Origin: Anagrus nilaparvatae | Lineage: Eukaryota; Arthropoda; Insecta; Hymenoptera; Mymaridae | DNA: 64,000 nt | Assembly (NCBI GenBank): GCA_022575985.1 | Contig: JAKSXM010000014.1 | Coordinates: forward strand, 22,816,001-22,880,000 | Direction of reading: 5' to 3' | Part shown: positions 11,969-22,816 of the stretch, in pieces | How the letters are laid out: each line of letters starts with the position of its first letter | Numbering within the stretch: position 1 is the stretch's first letter | Translations under genes and position numbers: made by a program | Notes under the pieces: generated by a model | The model's database searches: none | What the model was told of the DNA's origin: nothing | The model's input: the letters and a program-made list of their open reading frames with translations, nothing else

Positions 11969-12260
11969 TTTTTATGTACTTTCAAATCACGTTGCGACCG
12001 GAAAGTACTTACTTTCTGGTCGCTGACAAGAAAAATATTTTTCTTGTCAGCGGCAAGAGACCACGTATTTCCCGGCCGCATTGCGATTCAAAAATAAGCG
12101 TTTTCTTGCCACTGATGAAGAAAAATTATGTTTTGCACTCGACCGTAAAAAAAGAATACCCCAAATCACAGTTTGCCATCCTCGACTTCGCCTCGGATTG
12201 CAATTTACGTGTGATCTGGGCGATTCTTTATTTTTGCGGCCTGGAATAATAATATACTAT
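11969..12260. repeat. Palindrome-rich tail of the 11.3 kb repeat cluster
   Basis: Contains a perfect 30-bp palindrome at 12022-12051 (GCTGACAAGAAAAAT and its complement) and a weaker inverted pair around 12150-12225 (CATCCTCGA / CTCGGATTG). Unusually G+C-rich for this window. The short overlapping frames here are explained by these repeats, not by genes. Confidence 0.45.
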
Positions 12261-13324
12261 AATAGTTTGTTTTGAAACGAGTACATACACTGAAAATTTA
12301 TGCTTAAGTAGCAAGTAATTTGAAATTAATATATGCCCAAATATCTATTTGCTTTGCAAGGGATGAAAGGAAATCATTTTAGATAAGTTGACGGGATAGG
12401 ATGTGAGGTGGGTTCGTTTACATGGCATCGGAATATTAAATTAATTTTAGCTATAAAGTTATGAATTGCATTTTTATTCATTTTCATGTCAGTATTTGTA
12501 ATATTATTATAAAGTTCAAAAAAAAAATTTGCTATTATCTTTTTGTTTAAATTCGCTATAAAACCTAACTAATGAACTTGTTTATACTATATAGTTTGTT
12601 TAGATTTTACTTAACAAATGAAAAAGCAAACCAAACCATAACGTGGCTTAAATAGGTCCATTAAAATTTTTTGATTTTAATCGCACGCAAGAAGTAAATG
12701 CTTGTCTTAAGCGATTAACTCCTAATTGACCACTCTTGGAAAGATGAATATTTTATAATTAACCTTGCATCAGGACTTGGTATCGTATTTCCTAGGGGTT
12801 GCAGGTAAAAACTGACCTTGGGAATGGAAAAAGCAAACGAAATTACCTACTAGGTGATGTTTCAAAATATTTATTTTTTATGCTAAAATTCATCTGTCCG
12901 GAATGGCCGATTAGTCGCTAATGGATTAATTCAATATAAGATGTCCTGCAACAAGATGCTAAGCAATAAATTGATAATATTTTAGGGATGGGAGGAGTAT
13001 TCCAATTAGTTTATATGAATACAAATAGGTCCAAAGGAATTTTCTATATAGTAGACTAGCCTTATAGGTTATCACAAATTATTAATTTTTACTTTTAACT
13101 CTTCATTGTGACGAATCACTGGACCCATTTAAAATACATAGATTATGGGCGCATTTCGCCCATGCTGCAGAGAATAAATTAGCACGAACAGTAAATATAT
13201 TAAATTAAAAATTATTTAAAATAGAAAATGCATGAAATAAATAAATAATTAAAAAGTCAAAGTAAAAATGAATTTTAATATATTATCCCAAACATAAAAC
13301 ATATAATACAAGCAAATAAAAAAA

Positions 13325-13356
<32 letters not shown>

Positions 13357-14964
13357 CATAAAATTAAAATTTATTGTTAAATTAGAGAGATATATTCAAG
13401 AGAGAAGCAAGCACGTATATATAAATTTACGACATTACTACTGGATGGTTGATTGTTCACAATTGCCATTTAATGCACGCGGCCTTGCATCGTAAAAGCA
13501 AATACGATGACATGGCTGAGTTTATATTATAGACCATAAGTTTATGTACATTTATATATAATAACAATTCAAAATATATATTGTGTGAAATTCTTTTGCC
13601 TATTTTTTTTTTAATTTTATGCAATACACGTTACTTTTTACAAGTACTTATATAATTAATTTTATAATTATTTATTTAATCGATATATATATATAAAATA
13701 CAAGGAAAAAAATATTTATAGTCAATTTAATTTTTTATAATTTTTACTGACATTGTTATTGACCATAATTGTCAATTCTATTTGCGCATAATTTACATTT
13801 TGTATTATCGATAATTAAAATATTAAGGCACATTATAAACACGTTATCCTTATAGCTTTGTTTAAAAACGAAAAAATTTGATATTTTGCAAATTGCTTCC
13901 CAATCGAATAAAATATTAATTAACCGAATCCGGACTTCCCTTAAAAGCAAAATTTTGACTGTGGACGTCATTTTTTTTTTATAAACTATTGCAAATGAAA
14001 TAAAGTAAAATAAAAAAAAAAACTTACAACTGGTTTGTAAACTCACAACAAACGATCATGGAACATGTTAAAATTTATATTTTGAATCTTGAAGCCTTTA
14101 TAATGTTAAGTCGTTTATAATGTTGAAAAAAAAAATAATTTTTAGCTCTTCTAAAATACTTTCAATAAATATGACCAATTTTGTTGACTTAATTTTACAA
14201 TTATTTTTTAAGAAACCTAAAGTTTAAAACCACCTTTTCTTTATAAAATTTCTGAATATGGCCTGTTCTAAATTGATAAGTACTTTTTTTAAGACAACTT
14301 ATATCTATATTTAAATCATCGTCAGTTCCATATATTTTTATACTTTTTACACTCAGCTAGAGCTAAAAAGTGGAAGAGCTAAATCCTTTATATTTTTGTT
14401 TTGTAAGTGTATAAAGAAGACTAAACTGTTGTAAATATACTTTTCTAAGTAGAATAAAACTATTTATTCGAAATAAGAATTGGTTGGGTAATTAATAATT
14501 ATTATCATTTCTTAACAAATATTGTATATTACATAAAAATATATTTTCACTGATAGTTTATGCAGAATTGAAAAAATATATTAAATCCCCAACTTCAGAT
14601 GTACAAGCTTGAAACTGGCTGAATTAGACTAAATAACTGTAAACTGAGTCATTTAGAGATATAATAGTCCAAACCATTTGCAAATTAACGAATAGCTTTA
14701 AAAATGTTCAGTAACATATACATAAAATAATCAAATTCAGAATATTATACAGAAAAAAGATAGAAAGAGAAACGAGAATTTCTTTGAAAATATTTCAGGA
14801 AGTACATTATATAAGTGAAATAAACATATCTCCAGCTTCCATATAGATTTAACAAAAGAAGAGAAAAAAGCATAATACTTACAGTAAGGGTATATATAGC
14901 AGACTTTTAGATTTTACAGTAGTATTAGTAAATATGTAGGGAGAATTTTTAGTACAACAACAAG
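12261..14964. other. Intergenic DNA with two lower-A+T islands
   Basis: Two stretches stand out from the A+T background: about 12600-13160, with a PHO-type ATGGCCG at 12903-12909 beside GATTAGTCGCTAATGGATTA homeodomain-type cores, and about 13430-13540, with CATCGTA/TACGATG inverted 7-mers. Both could be conserved enhancers. A (TA)n microsatellite is at 13329-13356. No gene seen. Confidence 0.3.
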
Positions 14965-15260
14965 GGTTGGGCGTGGTGTGTATATCTATAGAGTATATAA
15001 ATTAACCTCCCTTCTTTTTTTTCCTTTGTTCATTCTTTTTTTTTTTAACTTGCCCTTCTCTCTTTTGGTCAATACTTTTGAGGGTTTTATTCGCATATAT
15101 AATAAAAGCGCGTGCGCATATGTTACACACATACATCCGAATAAACTAAACAGACAAAAAAAAGGACATTTAGAATTTTTATATTATGGCTGCTGAATAC
15201 TATTTTTTTTCTCTCTATTGTCTAGAGATTTTTTTATCTCGTCTTTTTTTTTTTTGTTAT
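14965..15260. promoter_or_regulatory. Candidate Polycomb-response-like cluster
   Basis: GGCGTGG (Sp/KLF-like) at 14970-14976, CT-rich GAGA-type tracts near 15055-15066 and 15212-15220, and a full PHO-type site ATGGCTG (complement of CNGCCAT) at 15185-15191. The combination is typical of fly PREs (known); function here is inference. Confidence 0.25.
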
Positions 15261-16289
15261 GGCATGAAGAAGTTTCTACTATAATGTCGATCATGTGGAA
15301 TCTCTTTAAGAAAAAGTCACGATTTTTTTAGCCACTTTATAAAGAAGAAGACTTTGCTGTTATCTATTACTTTTTTTTTTTTAGATAAAGTATACTCTTT
15401 TGATCACTTGAGAAAATATCAAGGGGAAAGAATACATTATGGTAAGTAAAGAAAACATAAAGCTTATGAAGTTCATTAAGTCTTTTTTTTTCTAACAAAA
15501 ATTCTGATTTACCTTTTAAAAAAAATGTATATAGAGCTTACAATTAAAAAAAAAAAAAAATGTGCCCAATTATGTAAATTTAATAAAGATAATATTTTCT
15601 GTATCATAAAATACTGACATCAAAATGTACGTACAGAGTAAACATGAAAATAATTCGTCATACTTCATAAAAGTAATAATAATTTTATTATTATTATTAT
15701 AGGATACTTAAAAATTTACAGGTAACATACATACATACATAAATATATAATTTATATACACCCGTAATAATAATAATAATAATAATAATTCTTTCATAAC
15801 TTTATTTTACAACAACAAAAAAAGTAACTTTAAATAATAATAATAATCATCAAGTATGAGTATAGTGTGTGGTATTTTTCTTTTTTTTTTTTTATGTTTG
15901 ACTATTAAATTTAAAAAATTGCATATTTTTTTAAAAATATTATATATATAATTGTTAGTTTTATATTTATTTATTATTTAAAAAAAAAAAAAAAAACTTT
16001 CTATATTAATATGTGTAATGCGGAAGGCAAAATTATTATATTTTATATGATACTTAAATTTATAAAAAATAATTATACTTAATAGATACATGTGTCTATA
16101 ATATATGAAGAAAAATATTATTTTTTTTTTAAGAGAAAAATATTGTTATTATATACAAATATATTAAATATTTATGAATGTAATTTGATTTGTGAATTTA
16201 AGAATTTGAAAACTTTTTAATTTTATTGGATTTTAATTTTTTTTTCATTAATTTATTCTAATTTTGTACATTTAAAATTTTATGTATAT

Positions 16290-16333
<44 letters not shown>

Positions 16334-16689
16334 ATTTTTTTCCCTGAATTGGATATTACCTGTCAGAAATATTAGGAGACTCAAAAATGTATTATTATAC
16401 ATTTTTTTCTTATGAAATATGACATAATTGATCAAAAGATTTGGTTTTCAGATATTTGAAAAAACTTTCCGTAGTTGGGACCTGGTAATTTGCAACCCCA
16501 AAAACCTTCATTCACATTTTTATGAGAATTAGTGAAGTATATGTCAAGTGTACTAACCACACTAGTAGATCGTGCTTTGATAATGTTTACACTAACTCTA
16601 CACTAACATGTCAACCTATTATTTACCAACAAGTATTCTAATATCACTATCCTATATAGAGACCAATAATCCTACTTAGAGACCAATAA
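15261..16689. other. A+T-rich DNA with microsatellites
   Basis: ACAT repeats at about 15726-15741, (TAA)n at about 15766-15789 and a (TA)n run at about 16293-16329. From about 16560 the composition shifts as the LINE nest begins. No gene seen. Confidence 0.6.
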
Positions 16690-17769
16690 TCTGATTAATG
16701 CACACCAATCTGGTTATAGAAAAAACTTCAGTACTCAAACAGTATACTAATTAATCTCACTGATACAATACGTCGTGGTGTTGATTTAGGCTTAATAACA
16801 ACCCTGTTGATGTTTGATTCCTCGAAGGCCTTTCGATACAATTGACCACACTATCTTATTGCAAAGGTTATATGAATTAGGCTTTACTCATCATACCCTG
16901 CAATGGTTTCATGATTATTTGCTTTTTCGTCAGCAAGCAGTTATGGATGAAAATGGCAACCCAACTGAGTTTATTACGACCAGTTCAGGAGTGCCCCAGG
17001 TCTCGGTTCTTGGGCCAATACTATTCTTAATCTATATGAATTCTATTTTAGAATGTATTACTTATTGCCATTCTGAATTGTTTGTTGACGACTTACAAAT
17101 TTATATACAAAGCAAAGTTTCCTCTTATGACACTGCATTAAATAATATGCAGAGTGATGTTAATGCTATTGTAGATTGGACAACAATAAATCATCTAAAA
17201 TTAAATCTTGATAAAATTAGAATCATTAATTTTGGCACAACTTTTCAATTAAATAATTTTAACACATATTATGATTCAAATATTCCCCCAATAACGGTTT
17301 CAAGTGTAAACATACCATATTCAACTTCCGTTTTAAATTTAGGAGTAATTTTAACTCCAACTCTGAATTGGTCACAGCATAATATTATGAAATTGTCAAA
17401 AAATGTTCATTATACATTGCATCGTTTACGATTGAAATCAAGATTACTTTCATATGAGCTTCGTAAATTATTGGTATCTTCTTTAATCATTCCATTCTTT
17501 GATTATTGTTGCCTAGTCTATGATGCACTTGACGTTACTCTTGCAGACAAAGTAGAAAGAATTTTAAACTTAGCAATACGATTCATTTTTGGTGTTGGAA
17601 GATATGAGCATGTCTCAATTACCCCATTAAGAAATCAATTAAATTGGTTAACAGCAAAAACTCGTAGAAAATATTTTAGGCTAGTACTTGTACATAGCCT
17701 AATAACAACCAAAAGGCCGCCATATCTCGGTAGCAAATTGAACTGGTTCAATATCTATAAAATTGAAAA
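16690..17769 (+). pseudogene. Degraded LINE reverse transcriptase, C-terminal part (Jockey/CR1-like)
   Basis: Frameshifted start with HQSGYRKNFSTQT and LITTLLMFDSSKAF, then a long open frame from 16814. Reverse-transcriptase blocks seen: DTIDHTILLQRL, SGVPQVSVLGP (usual G replaced by V), and FVDDLQIY with the catalytic DD at about 17084-17089. The thumb region follows (LNLGVILTPTLNW, then RILNLAIRFIFGVGRYEH). The endonuclease and palm start are missing. The ORF continues into a different element at about 17770, so the 460-codon frame is a chimera. LINE RT is certain from motifs; the clade is less sure. Confidence 0.8.
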
Positions 17770-18715
17770 TCCGGATTTTGCAATAAATTCTTCAAGCAAA
17801 ATGATTCAATCTTGCATAAATAAAGCTAGCAAAAATAATAAAATGAGAAAAGAATGGATTACAGTAGGAACTTTGAATTCCACTTATAATAAGGAATTTA
17901 TCTATAACCTACTTAAAAGTATCCCCAATAATTCTGACTTAAAATATTACAATAAGTATTGTAAATGTCTTAAAAAAGTAATAATAGCAGCTAAAATTAT
18001 AAATGATAATGAAAAAGTAAAAAGCATTAGATGTAACTCACGTGAAATTTGGGATTTCATAGATTGTAAATTAGGTAGAAAAAATAAAAATAAAAATAAT
18101 AGCTTTCCAACAATGATTATTAATGATGATAAAATAATAAAAACCCAAAAGATATTGTTAACAGTTTTAATTGCTACTACAATACTGTTGGTTTAAATTT
18201 GCTAAATAAATACCCTAATAATAGCATAGCTAATAATAAACTTAACTCAAACTAACATAGATATTTCTAGTTGTGAATCTATCTCGGAATCTATATACCT
18301 TTATGAAACAAATTTTAGTGAGGTGTCTAAAATTGAGGCTGATTTGAATGATAAGAGTGGCGGAGTAGATGGCATTAATGTTAAAAGTTTAAAAATTTTG
18401 AATAATATAATAGTTGGTCCTTAATAATGGAATTCGATCAATTTCCTTAAAAATGACAGAAATAATTCTAATTTAAAGGTGGTAACAAAGCCTTGATGAC
18501 TAATTATCATCCCATATCTCTTATTTCAAATCTTGCCAAGATTATTGAAAAAGTGATTCACACTAGATTAACTAATTGCCTAAGATATAAAGGCTTTAAT
18601 TCTGAGCGCCAGTTTGGTTTTTTCAAGCCTGTGGCACATAGGATGCATTACATTGTGATGCAGAACATAATTATAAAAGTTTTAATAATAGTAAGGTATC
18701 CACTTTTATTGACCT
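17770..18715 (+). pseudogene. Second LINE, endonuclease-RT linker and RT start (interrupted)
   Basis: Reads KMRKEWITVGTLNSTYNKEF and KYCKCLKKVIIAAKI, typical of the linker before a LINE reverse transcriptase. Next come KSGGVDGINVKSLK and, after frame changes, NYHPISLISNLAKIIEK and FNSERQFGF, which are RT blocks 0-2. It breaks at TFIDL (about 18703-18717), where the R1-clade element is inserted. The matching continuation FIDLKKVFDTVQHQIL starts at about 20467. Confidence 0.75.
18702..18715 (+). repeat. Left copy of a 14-bp target-site duplication
   Basis: ACTTTTATTGACCT, identical to 20463-20476. It flanks the R1-clade insertion and falls inside the RT codons FIDL of the host LINE. Confidence 0.75.
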
Positions 18716-20462
18716 ACATCGAAAAGGCACAGACAGGCAATCACTACTCGAGAAAAATCACGCTATTAGTGACCCACGATGAGAAGAATGTCTTTAACTC
18801 AGCAAGATGGAGCGATTTCATGAAAGGGCTAAGAAACTTCCAGGTACCAAAATACCTGCAAAGAATTATCAGCAGCTACCTGAGCAATCGGGTAATAATT
18901 TTTGAAACTGCACAGGAAACAAATGTGTGGAAAGTAACTGCAGGTGCAGGATCGGTGCAGTTCAAGTATCGGTCCTTGGACCGGAGCTATGGAACATTAT
19001 TTACGACCAGGTTCTTAGGCTTAGCTCCAATGCCGGTCGATACTTTTACTGTAGAATACGGACGACCTGGTCCTTGTCATCACGGCAAGATGTAATAATT
19101 CCCGAGGAGAAACTGAACCAGGCAATGCATGGGGTCAATTACTGGATGAAAGACCACAGTCTAAAGCTTGCAACGGCGAAGAATGAAATTGTCCTATTCA
19201 CCCGTAAATACATTGAGACGGAACATTGAAGGAACACTTAAAGTACTTGAGAGTGCTGTTGGACACGAAACTGACCTTCATTACTGCGCTAATAAGGCTA
19301 ACGAGAAACACGTGCGAACATAAGACTGGAAAGCGCAGGCTTCTTATGTCGGTCACCCACTCCATACTTTTGTATGGTGCAGAAGTATGGGCCAACTGCA
19401 AAGAAGGTCACTTATACGTCTAAACTTACGGGGGTCTAGAGGCAAGGAGCCCTGCGAATCTTCTGTGCCTATTGCATAGGGTCCCTGTAGGCAGCTCTAG
19501 TCATCGCTGGGGTAATCCCGATAGATTTGCTGGCTCTTGAGAGACAGTATATCCATCAAAACAAAGAGAGGAGAGGCATTGACCGCGCAAAGGCTATTTC
19601 GCCCCAGATCAGCCTAAGCAAGTGGCAGGACCGTTGGACCGACTACTTGGAAAGCAAATGGACCAAGAATTTGATAGGAGAGATATCACCTTGGATAAAT
19701 AGAGTGCACGGGGACATTAATTATTTTTTTACCCAATTTTTAAGAGGACATGGGCTTTTTTGCTGAAGATTAAAAGCACTGAATGTATATACTGTCCTGG
19801 CAAAAAAGACATGCTGGGACATACATTCTTCAAATGGTCAAATCACACCTGAGAATGTGGTTAACCTGATGTTTTGAAATGAAGATGGTAAGAAAATTAG
19901 CCAGTATGTGGAGTACATACTCCGCACCAAGAAACCTGAAGTCCAAGGTATAGGCTAATATTGAGACATCTTGCGGTTATCCGGATAACTGCAGGTGTTG
20001 CACTAACATACAATCATTCTTGCACTTACTCTTGATACCGCAATCAGTCGTAGATGGTAGGATAATATTTATTTATTTTTTATTTATCTATTTATTTATT
20101 TATTTATTAACCTTCTCTTTTGTCGATTATGGGAAATGACATATATTTTTTAGCTAGCATATATTTTATTGAAGATGACAGCACATAAAGACGAAATTTT
20201 AATCAGATGGAATGACAGAGTCCTTAACCAGACTGGCAAGTCACTGGATGCAATTCAAAAGATGGAGTTCACGAATAGAACTAAATAGCCTTGAACCTCT
20301 CCTGAAGAAATGTGAAAACGGTCCCGGGATAGGCTCGCATAAGGTAGGAAGGGAGTGGAGTTTTAGTGGATAAAGGCAAGGTATCCCGAGTCACACATAA
20401 CTGTCAGATCGGATGCTGAACAGTATGCGTAATGCATTTCTCCACTTCCTACGCAAAAAAAA
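18716..20462 (+). mobile_element. R1-clade LINE, 5'-truncated and decayed
   Basis: R1-type RT sequence: NVFNSARWSDFMKGLRNFQVPKYLQRIISSYLS without its usual preceding blocks, VTAGAGSVQ, VLGPELWNIIYD, then TDDLVLVITAR in another frame with the catalytic GACGAC at 19061-19066. Further on are LLMSVTHSILLYGAEVWA, SKWQDRWTDYLESKWTKNLI and VHGDINYFFTQFLRGHG. A zinc-knuckle-like C-x2-C-x8-H (CIYC...H) follows but has lost its last Cys. Several frameshifts and stops make it inactive. The 3' region has (TTTA)n at about 20070-20106 and a noncoding tail ending in an A-run at 20453-20462. Bounded by the 14-bp duplication. Confidence 0.8.
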
Positions 20463-20476
20463 ACTTTTATTGACCT
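20463..20476 (+). repeat. Right copy of the 14-bp target-site duplication
   Basis: ACTTTTATTGACCT directly after the A-rich tail of the R1-clade copy; matches 18702-18715. Confidence 0.75.
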
Positions 20477-21200
20477 AAAAAAAGTATTTGACACAGTTCA
20501 GCATCAAATTTTACGCGGAAAATTGGAAAAAGTGGTATAAGGGGTTTCACTAATTTGTTAATTAAAAATTATCTTTTGAATAGACAGCATGCAATTAAGG
20601 ATGGAGATACAATTAGCGATCTTCTGATTATTGATGTAAGAGCTTTTGCCAGGATCAATACTGGGGCCTTTACATTTTTTAGTGTATATTAATGATCTTT
20701 TAAAGTTTTTACCGCTAAATTTCTCTTATGTTGATGATAATGCTATTTTCGTCTTTGAAAATAATTGGACCAGGGCACAAGAACTAATGAATGAATTTTT
20801 ATCACTATTTGGGGTCTGGTTCTCTAATAATAAATAACATTAAACCCTAAAAAAACAATTTACATAACTTTTGATTCCTCTAAATGTAGCACCTAAATTA
20901 ATGACTTATTTATTCATATTAATAATATGAAAATCCGTCACCAGATCATGTATCTGGATCAGTTTTTGAAGTGGGACTCTCATGTTAATTTTATCTAAGG
21001 AACTTTAATATCGATTCGATATGTGATTTATAAAACTGTGTAAGCATACTTTAACACCTATGATTTCAATAAGACAAAATCATATTGGAAGTCATATTTT
21101 TGCGATAAAATAAATCAATATTTAATCATTTGATTTTATTTTATCCGAGAGGTAGGCTAAAATATGACAAACTATTACAAAAAGCAAATAAAAAATAAAC
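20477..21200 (+). pseudogene. Remainder of the interrupted LINE reverse transcriptase
   Basis: Resumes with KKVFDTVQHQILRGKLEK, then LPGSILGPLHFLVYINDLLKF, and FSYVDDNAIFVF with the catalytic DD at about 20731-20736. NPKKTIYITFDSSK and LDQFLKWDSHVNF follow in shifted frames. The reading frame is broken many times. Its first residues continue the FIDL interrupted at 18715, so it and 17770-18715 are one element. Confidence 0.72.
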
Positions 21201-22528
21201 TAAAAATAAAAATTGAGTACTTATGGTATCTTAATTTTTTTATAATTAAAAAAAAAAATTATTCCCAAATAAATTTTTATTAAAAGAAGAGAAAAAAAGT
21301 ATAACTGTTTATTATAATATTAACGACGTGTATACTGATACATTTAATAACATTTATATTGTACATTAAAAAAAAGTTAAAAAGCTTTTTAAATATACAT
21401 TGTATATATATAAATATAAAAATAAACTTTTGAAATATTAACATTTTTTTTCTTAGTTATAACACTAAAAGCTTTTTTATTAAGCGTTATCCAAAATCCC
21501 GTCGATTGATTGTCGAACAGCTAGAGCAGCAGCAAAAAAAAAATACATACATATCAAATATTAAGTAAAGTGTCTTTTATTTATTTTTTTATTATTATTC
21601 ATACATAAATAAATTTATATGTATGTAGTAGTAGCATACATACATATTTTATTAACATAAGTGTATATAAAGCATGTATAAGAAGCAAAAAAAAATTCAA
21701 GTTGTTTATTTGATGACACCATAAAAAAAAGATCTCTTTAACTTTATTTGCCATTTAAAATATTCTTATAAAAAACTTATTTATACTTACATAAATATAA
21801 AATATGCATATAAATATAGAACTTGAAGTAGTTTTTAATCTGACATAACTTCCTCAAAGGAAAATCATGTGAGTGATAATAAATATGATATTTTATTAAA
21901 GTTGAATTAAAATATTTTATGTAAAATTTCATGGATTATTAATAAGGTCATCCACTTATTGACACATATTTTTAAGTTGCACATCCTAAAACGTTAATAA
22001 TCTTGATTCAATATTCATAAGACCCTATTATAATCCAAGTTGCCATTATTATTAAAAACACTTTCATGGTAACATATCATAACCCAAGAATCATGAAGCT
22101 GCACTTTTATTTTTTATTAGTTTAAAATCAGGATTACTTAAAATTAGATAAAAGCATTTTAGACATATTTAAAGAAATATTAAAGTTTTATAACTTAAAG
22201 ATTGACTTCCCAGATTTAGCATATGCAACGTTTAAGCTAAAACTATCTTATTTACAATTTAAAAAATCCAGACCTGATATTTACTATTCCTGTATAAGGG
22301 AAGGGTGTCAACATTATCGGGCGCAGCGTTAGGATTTGGTCTAAAAATTGTAACTTTTTTACTCGCTTTTTTATTCCTAATTTATTACGGGTGCTATTTA
22401 CTGCTCATGACTGTTATTACTGCCTATCCGTGACAGTTTTTTGAACCCGAAAAATCAAGTATAAAAATTTTTTGATGCAGAATAATAAAAACTAGAAGGA
22501 TTGAAAAATAGAAACGTTAAAATTCCTA
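21201..22528. other. A+T-rich DNA, nothing recognised
   Basis: Poly-A/T and TATA runs, short TACATACATA repeats near 21600-21650. No coding or RNA signal. Confidence 0.5.
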
Positions 22529-22816
22529 CACTGAAAAAAAATCCGGTTGCGGCAAGCGGAATTCCGCTTGTAGCTAGCGTAATTTTTTATCTCGTCAAAC
22601 GATTGCAAATGACTTGAAACGTAAAGAAAATTTAAAAAAAATGTTTTTCCTGCATACTTGGGATATGCGTTTATCGATATGATGAGATTCGAGAAATTTT
22701 TTGAAAAAAGAAAAGAAAAGAATGTTTTTTTTAAATTTTCTTTACTTTTTAAGTCATTTGCAATTGTTTGCGAAGAAACAAAATTCCACTGGCCATAAGC
22801 GGAATTTTTTTCAGTG
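22529..22816. mobile_element. Hairpin MITE with CACTGAAAAAAA ends
   Basis: A 288-bp near-complete inverted repeat. CACTGAAAAAAA starts at 22529 and its complement TTTTTTTCAGTG ends at 22816. Both arms contain GCGGAATT-type sequence, CAAATGACTTGAAACGTAAAG or its near complement, and GAAAATTTAAAAAAAA. Relatives are at 27655-27990 and 33560-33622. The 66-codon frame inside is an arm of the hairpin. Confidence 0.7.

Noticed and set aside
11635..12275. Several overlapping 60-90 codon frames
   Set aside because: They fall in palindromic repeats (11337-12260) and overlap on both strands without family resemblance.
13480..13512. CATCGTA/TACGATG inverted repeat as a possible new microRNA
   Set aside because: The stem is only about 7 bp with poor extension, too short for a pre-miRNA.
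14870..14900. TACTTACAGTAAG as a splice donor/acceptor
   Set aside because: The motif is a palindromic coincidence; no exon-like sequence or good acceptor is adjacent.
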